From the NCBI GenBank assembly GCA_021397835.1, contig JAJFZO010000902.1, positions 41,001 to 105,000 on the forward strand: 64,000 nucleotides of DNA, written 5' to 3'. The position numbers were made by a program, and so were the translations under genes. This stretch comes from Moringa oleifera (lineage: Eukaryota; Streptophyta; Magnoliopsida; Brassicales; Moringaceae). This document shows positions 57,541 to 64,000 of this stretch, in pieces. Position 1 is the stretch's first letter; each line of letters starts with the position of its first letter. The notes below the pieces were generated by a model that saw nothing but the letters and a program-made list of their open reading frames with translations, made no database searches and was not told where the DNA came from.

Positions 57541-60500
57541 TGAGGGACAGGGACGAGGGGGCTGGCTCGTGATGGGCGCCCGTGGCCTTGCTGGCGAGCC
57601 CACCTTTGCCGTACGCTGGGCACTTAGCCCATGCCGTGCCTGCTGGAGGCTGCCTGGGCAAGCCTCTCGTGCCCAGGCTCTGTGCGACGCGGCTCCCTTG
57701 GCTCGTTCGCTGGGCACTTAGTCGAGGGACAGGGACGAGGGGGCTGGCTCGCGATGGGCGCCTGTAGCCTGGCTGGCGCGCCTACCTCTGCCGCATGCGG
57801 GCTCTTGGCCCATGCCGTGCCTGCTGGGGTCTGCCTGGGCATGCCTTCCATGCCCAGGATCCATGCAACTTGGCTCCCCTGGCTCGCTCACTGGGCACTT
57901 AGTCGAGGGACAGGGACGAGGGGTCTGGCTCGTGATTGGCGCCTGTGGCCTCGCTGGCACGCCCACCGCGGCCGCACGCGGGGCACTTGGCCTTTGCCAT
58001 GCCTGCTGGAGGCTGTCGAGGCATGCCTCCCATGCCCAGAGTCCATGCAACGCGGCTCCCCTGGCTCGCTCGCTGGGCGCTTAATCGAGGGACAGGGACG
58101 AGGGGGCTGGCTTGTGATGCGTGCCTGTGGCCTCGCTGGCACGCCCACCGCTGCCACACGCTGGGCACTTGGCCCATGCTGTGCCTGCTGGGGGCTGCCA
58201 GGGCATGCTTCCCGTGCCCAGGGTCCGTGCGACGCGGCTCCCCTGGCTTGCTCGCTGGGCACTAAGTCGAGGGACAGGGACGAGGGGGCTGGCTCATTAT
58301 GGGTGCCTGTGGCCTCGCTGGAGCGCCCACCGCTGCCGCACGCTGGGAACTTGGTCCATGCCGTGCCTGCAGGGGGCTGCCTGGGCATGCCTCCTGTGCC
58401 CAGGGCCCATGCGACGTGGCTCCCCTGGCTCGCTCGCTGGGCACTTAGTCGAGGGACAGGGACGAGGGGGCTGGCACGCGAAGTGCGCCTTTGGCCTTGC
58501 TTGAGAGCCCACCTCTGCCGCACGCTGGGAACCTGGTCCATGCCGTGCCTGCTGGGGGCTGCCTGGGCATGCCTCCTGTGCCCTGGGTCCATGCGACGTG
58601 GCTCCCCTGGCTCGCTCGCTGGGCACTTAGTCGAGGGACAGGGACGAGGGGGCTGGCTCACGAAGAGCGCCTTTGGCCTCGCTGGAGCGCCCACCGCTGC
58701 CGCACAATGGGAACTTGGCCCATGCCGGGCCTGCTGGGGGCTGCCTGGGCATGCCTCCTATGCCCAGGGTCCATGCGACGCGGCTCACCTGGCTCGCTCG
58801 CTGGGCACTTAGTCGAGGGACAGGGACGAGGCGGCTGGCTCGCGATGGGCGCCTGTGGCCTGGCTAGCACGCCCTCCTTTGCCGCACGCTGGCCACTTGG
58901 CCCATGCCGTGCCTGCTGGGGGCTGCCAGGGCATGCCTCCCGTGCCAAGGGTCCATGCGAAGCGGCTCCCCTGGCTAGCTCGCTGGGCACTAAGTCGAGG
59001 GAGAGGGATGAGGGAGTGGCTCGCGATGGGCGCCTTTGGCCTCGCTGGAGCGCCCACCGCTGCCGCACGCTGGGAACTTGGCCCATGCAGTGCATACTGG
59101 GGGCTTGCTGGACATGCCTGCCGTGCCAAGGGTCCGTGCGACACGGCTTCCCTGGCTCGCTCGCTGGGCACTTAGTCGAGGGACAGGGACGAAGGGGCTG
59201 GCTAGCGATGGGCTCCTGTGGCCTGGCTGGCCCGCCTACCGCTGCAACATGCTGGCCACTTGGCCCATGCCGTACCTTCTGGGGGCTGCCTGGGCATGCC
59301 TCCCGTGCCCAGGATCCATGCAAAATGGCTCCCCTGGCTCGCTCGCTGGGCACTTAGTCGAGGGACAGGGACAAGGGGGCTGGCTCGCGATGGGTGCCTT
59401 TGGCCTCGCTGGCGCACCCACCGCTGCTGCACGCTGGGCACTTGCCCCATGCTGCACCTGCTGGGGGCTTCCTGGGCATGCCTTCCGTGCCCAGGGTACA
59501 TGCGACGCAGCTCCCCTGGCTTGCTTGCTGGGCACTTAGTGGAGCGACAGGGACGAGGGGGCTGGCTCGCCATGGGCGCCTGTGGCCTGGCTGGCGCGCC
59601 CACCTCTGCCGCACGCTGGGCACTTGACCCATTCCGTGCCTGCTGGGGGCAGCCTGGGCTTGTCTTCCATGCCCAAGGTCCGTGCGACGCGGCTCCCTTG
59701 GCTCGTTCGCTGGGCACTTACTCGAGGGACAGGGATGAGGAGGCTGGCTCCCGAAGGGTGCCCGTCGCCTGGCTGGCGCGCCAACCTCTACCGCACGCTG
59801 TGCTCTTGGCCCATGCCACACCTGCTGGGGGCTGCCTGGGCATGCCTCCCATGCCCAGGGTCCATGCAACTTGGCTCCCCTGGCTCGCTCACTGGGCACT
59901 TAGTCGAGGGACAGGGACAAGGGGTCTGGCTCGCGATGGGCGCCTGTGGGCTGGCTCGCGCGCCCACCGCTGCTGCACGCTGGGCACTTGGTCCATGCCG
60001 TGCTAGCTGGGGGCTGCCTGGGCATGCCTACCATGCCCAGGGTCTGTGCGACCCGGCTCCCCTAGCTCACTAGCTGGGCACTTAGTCGAGGGACAGGGAC
60101 GAGGGGGCTGGCTCGCGATGGGCTCATGTGGCCTGGCTGGCGCGCCCACCGCTGCCACACACTGGCCACATGGCCCATGCCATGCCTTCTCGGGGCTGCC
60201 TGGGCATGCCTCCCGTGCCCAGGATCCATGCAACACGGCTCCCCTGGCTCGCTCGCTGGGCACTTAGTCGAGCGACAGGGACGAGGGGGCTGGCTCGCGA
60301 TGGGTTCCTGTGGCCTGGCTGGCGCGCCCACCTCTGCCGCACGCTGGGCACTTGGCCCATTCCGTGCCTGCTGGGGGCAGCCTGACCTTGCCTTCCATGC
60401 CCAGGGCCCATGCGACGTGGCTCCCTTGGCTCGTTCGCTGGGCACTTAGTCGAGGGACATAGACGTGGGTGCTGGCTCGCGAAGGGCGCCAGTCGCCTGG

Positions 60501-61226
60501 CTGGCGCGCCCACCTCTACTGCACGCTGGGCACTTGGCTCCTGCCGTGCCTGCTGGGGGCTTCTGTGGCATGCCTCCCGTGCCCAGGTTCCATGTGACGC
60601 GGCTCCCCTGGCTCGCATTCTGGGCACTTAGTCGAGGGACAGGGACGAGCGGGATGGCTCGCGATGGGCGCCTATGGCCTGGCTGGCACGCCCACCGCTG
60701 CCGCACGTTGGCCACTTGGCCCATGCCATCCATATTGGGGGCTTCCTGGGCATGCCTCCTGTGCCCAGGATCCGTTCAATATGGCTCCCCTGGCTCGCTC
60801 GCTGGGCACTTACTCGAGGGACAGGGACGAGGGGGCTGGCTCGCAAAGGGCGCACGTCGCCTGGCTGGCGCACCCACTTCTACTGCACGCTGGGCACTTG
60901 GCCCCTGACGTGCCTACTGGGGGCTTCTAGGGCATGCCTCCCATTCCCAGGGTCCGTGCGACGTGGCTCCCCTGGCTCGCTCTCTGTGCACTTAGTCGAG
61001 GGACAGGGACGAGGGGGCTGGCTCTCAAAGGGCGCCCGTCGCTTGGCTGGCGCGCCCACCTTTACCGCATGCTGGGCACTTGGCCCATGCCTTGTCTGCT
61101 GGGGGCTGCTGGGGCATGGCTCCCGTGCCCAGGGTCCATGCGACGCGGCTCCCCTGGCTCGCTTGCTGGGCACTTAGTCGAGGGACAGGGACGAGGGGGC
61201 TATCTCGCGATAGGGGCCCGCTGGCT

Positions 61227-61700
61227 GGCTGGCGCGCCCACCGCTGCCGCACACTGGGCGAGCAGCCTATGCCGTGCCTGCTGGGGGCTGCCTCAACATG
61301 CCACCCCTGCCCAGGGTCCGTGCGACGCGGGACCCCTGGCTCGCACGCTGGGCAGTCAGTCGAGGGGCAGGGATGAGGGGGCTGGCTCGCGATGGGTGCC
61401 CGCGGCCTTGCTGGCGCGCCTACCGCTGCCGCACGCTGGGCAAGCAGCCCATTCCGTTCATCCTGGGGGCTGCCTGGGCATCCCACCCGTGCCCATGGTT
61501 CGTGCGACGCGGCCCCCCTGGCTCGCTCGCTGGGCACTACGTCGAGGGACAGGGACATGGGGGAAGGCTCGCGATGGGCGCCCGCGGCCTGGCTGGCGCG
61601 CTCACCACTGCCACATTCTGGTCGAGCAGCCCATGCCGTGTCTGCTGGGGGCTGCCTGGGCGTGCCTCCCATGCCCAGGGTCTGTGCGATGCGGCCCCCC
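61227..61700 (+). repeat. Sat2 CGAGCAG-variant monomers inside the right arm
   Basis: About two and a half monomers have GGGCGAGCAGCC or close forms in place of GGGCACTTGGCC, and one has GTCAGTCGAGGGGC. This variant otherwise occurs only at the extreme left of Sat2 (49,437 to about 50,030), 11 kb away. Monomers on both sides here are the ordinary type. Confidence 0.82.
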
Positions 61701-62128
61701 TGGCTCACACGCTGGGCACTTAGTCGAGGGACAGGGACGAGGTGGCTGGCTCGCGATGGGCGCCTATTGCCTGGCTGGCGCCCCCACCGCTGTGCACGCT
61801 GGGCACTTGGCCCATGCCGTACCTGCTGGGGGGTGCCTAGGCATGCCTCCCGTGCCCAGGGTCCGTGCGACGCGGCTCCCCAGGCTTTCTCGCTGGGCAC
61901 TTAGTCGAGGGACAAGGACGAGGGGGCTGGCTTGCGATGGGCGCCTGTGGCCTGGCTGGCGCGCCCACCTCTGCCGCACGCTGGGCACTTGGCCCATGCC
62001 ATATCTGCTGGGGGTTGCTGGGGCATGCCTCTCATGCCCAGGGTCAGTGCGACGCGGCTCCCCTGGCTCGCTCTCTGGGTACTTAGTAGAGGGACAGGGA
62101 CGAGGGGGCTGGCACGCGATGGGCGCCT

Positions 62129-64000
62129 GTGGCCTGGCTGGCGCGCCCACCGCTGCCACATGCTGGGCAATTGACCCATGCCATGCCGCCTGGGGGCTGC
62201 CTGGGCATGCCTCTGGTGCCCAGGATCCATGCAACACGGCTCCCCTGGCTCGCTCGCTGGGCACTTAGTCGAGGGGCAGGGACGATGGGGCTGGCTCACG
62301 ATGGGCGCCTGTGGCCTGGCTGGCGCGCCCACCGCTGTGCACGCTGGGCACTTTGCCCATGCTGTGCCTTCTGGGGGCTTCCTGGGCATGCCTCCTGTGC
62401 CCAGGATGCGTTCAATATGGCTCCCCTGGCTCGCTCGCTGGGCACTTAGTCGAGGGACAGGGACAAAGGGGCTGGCTCGCGAAGGGCGCCCGTCGCCTGG
62501 CTGGTGCGCCCACGTCTACCGCACGCTGGGCACATGGCCCTTGCCGTGCCTGCTGGGGGCTGCCGGGGCATGCCTCCCATGCCAAGGGTCCATGGGATGC
62601 GGCTCCCCTGGCTTGCTCGCTGGGCACTTAGTCGAGGGACAGGGACGATGGGGCTGGCTCGCGATAGGCGCCTGTGGCCTAGCTGGCGCGCCCACCTCTG
62701 CCGCACGCAGGGCACTTGGCCCATGCCATGTCTGCTGGGGGTTGCTGGGGCATGCCTCCTGTGCCCAGGGTCCATGCGACGCGGCTCCCCTGGCTCGCTC
62801 TCTGGGCACTTAGTAGAGGGACAGGGACGAGGGGGATGGCACGCGATGGGCGCCTGTGGCCTGGCTGGCGCGCCCACCGCTGCCACACGCTGGGCAATTG
62901 ACCCATGCCGTGCCGCCTGGGGGCTGCCTGGGCATGCCTCTGGTGCCCAGGATCCATGCAACATGGCTCCCCTGGCTCGCTCGCTGGGCACTTAGTCGAG
63001 GGACAGGGACGAGGTGGCTGGCTCGCGATGGGCTCCTGTGGCCTGGCTCGCGCGCCCACCGCTGTGCACGCTGGGCACTTTGCCGATGCTGTACCTTCTG
63101 GGGGCTTCCTGGGCATGCCTCCTGTGCCCAGGATCCGTGCAACATGGCTCCCCTGGCTCGCTCGCTGGGCACTTAGTCGAGGGACAGGGATGAACGGGTT
63201 GGCTAGCGAAGGGCGCCCGTCGCCTGGCTGGCGCGCCCACCACTACCGCATGCTGGGCACTTGGCCCTTGCCATGCCTGCTGGGGGCTGCCAGGGCATGC
63301 CTCCCATGCCAAGGGTCCATGGGACGTTGCTCCCCTGGCTCGCTCGCTGGGCGCTTAGTCGAGGGACAGGGACGAGGGGGCTGGTTCGCGATAGGCGCCT
63401 GTGGCCTGGCTGGCGCGCCCACCGCTGCCACACGCTGGGCAATTGACCCATGCCGTGCCGCCTGGGGGCTGCCTGGGCATGCCTCTGGTGCCCAGGATCC
63501 ATGCATCACGGCTCCCCTGGCTCGCTCGCTGGGCACTTAGTCTAGGGACAGGGACGAGGTGGCTGGCTCGCGATGGGCGCCTGTGGCCTGGCTGGCGCGC
63601 CCACTGCTGTGCACGCTGGGCACTTTGCCCATGCTATGCCTTCTGGGGGCTTCCTGGGCATGCCTCCTGTGCCCAGGATCCGTTCAATATGGCTCCCCTG
63701 GCTCGCTCGCTGGGCACTTAGTCGAGGGACAGGGACGAAGGGGCTGGCTCGCGAAGGGCGCCTGTCGCCTGGCTGGTGCGCCCACCTCTACCGCACGCTG
63801 GGCACTTGGCCCTTGCCGTGCCTGCTGGGGGCTGCCGGGGCATGCCTCCCATGCCAAGGGTCCATGGGATGCGGCTCCCCTGGCTCGCTCGCTGGGCGCT
63901 TAGTCGAGGGGCAGGGACGATGGGGCTGGCTCGCGATAGGCGCCTGTGGCCTAGCTGGCGCGCCCACCTCTGCCGCACGCTGGGCACTTGGCCCATGCCA
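62129..64000 (+). repeat. Sat2 four-monomer higher-order repeat (~727 bp)
   Basis: Units start at 62,129, 62,856 and 63,401. The first is 727 bp. The second is 545 bp, one monomer short: it lacks the type with GTCTGCTGGGGGTTGCTGGGG. The third runs off the window. Markers in order are GGGCAATTGACCCATGCC with CCGCCTGGGGGC, then CTGTGCACGCTGGGCACTTT, then GGCCCTTGCC with GGTCCATGGGA, then the missing type. Confidence 0.85.

Larger units (their letters stand above)
53405..64000 (+). repeat. Sat2 right arm (~58 monomers)
   Basis: Same 181-182-bp monomer and same orientation as the left arm, resuming mid-monomer at GCGCCC right after the rRNA fragment and open at the right edge of the window. Variants are interspersed. 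A CTGGGAACTTGG type with GCCTTTGGCCTCGCTGGAG is common from about 54.8 to 59.1 kb. A TTCTGGGGGC and CCCAGGATCC type is common from 59.2 kb. The monomer contains CTGGGCACTT twice, 88 and 94 bp apart, for example at 58,801, about 58,889 (as CTGGCCACTT) and 58,983. Confidence 0.95.

Noticed and set aside
57631..62268. Long open frames in Sat2 (up to about 440 codons, e.g. 57,631-58,812 and 60,934-62,268)
   Set aside because: GC-rich repeats have few stop codons. The frames run through several monomers with frame changes at each period, have no recognisable domain, and neighbouring frames are equally open.
1..64000. Sat1 and Sat2 as relatives, from the shared TGGCTCGCTC
   Set aside because: Only about 10 bp are shared in one place; the rest of the two monomers cannot be aligned by eye.
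1..64000. Telomeric repeats or simple-sequence arrays
   Set aside because: No run of plant-type TTTAGGG units and no microsatellite longer than a short homopolymer was seen.

Overview
The window is a satellite-DNA domain from a nuclear genome. I see no protein-coding gene, tRNA gene, CRISPR array or intact transposon. A truncated large-subunit rRNA pseudogene at 52.8-53.4 kb has land-plant-type 25S/28S sequence at both its 5' and 3' ends, so the source is almost certainly a plant. I cannot name the species.

Layout. Positions 1-48,713 are one head-to-tail array of a roughly 325-bp satellite (called Sat1 here), about 150 monomers, all on the same strand and continuing past the left edge. It is a mosaic: a four-monomer higher-order repeat (A-B-C-D) at about 972-6,835; a large block L (7,738-19,556); a block of a distinct subfamily S (19,557-23,880); a second, rearranged copy of L called R (23,881-32,633); then smaller higher-order repeats (a 4-mer at 37.6-40.2 kb and an 11-mer at 40.8-46.3 kb) and a shortened third copy of part of L (about 46.0-48.3 kb). 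Chimeric monomers, truncated monomers and scars shared between copies allow the order of events to be partly reconstructed.

Positions 48,714 to about 49,150 are non-satellite: two perfect hairpins followed by an AT-rich stretch I do not recognise. From about 49,190 to the right edge runs a second, GC-rich satellite of about 181 bp (Sat2, roughly 75 monomers), also strictly head-to-tail and built from two related half-monomers of about 88 and 94 bp. Sat2 has its own 3-mer and 4-mer higher-order repeats.

Sat2 is interrupted at 52,550-53,404 by ribosomal DNA on the minus strand: the first ~380 nt of 25S/28S rRNA joined directly to its last ~250 nt at a shared GAAGCG, followed by about 230 bp of apparent 3' external/intergenic spacer that grades into Sat2. 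The simplest reading is that Sat2 descends from rDNA intergenic-spacer subrepeats and that an internally deleted rDNA unit remains inside the array.

Nothing here suggests a working gene system. The value of the window is as a record of satellite evolution: unequal exchange, nested duplication, subfamily replacement, and possible birth of a satellite from rDNA spacer. Coordinates of block edges are read by eye and are generally good to about 10-50 bp; the named junctions are closer.
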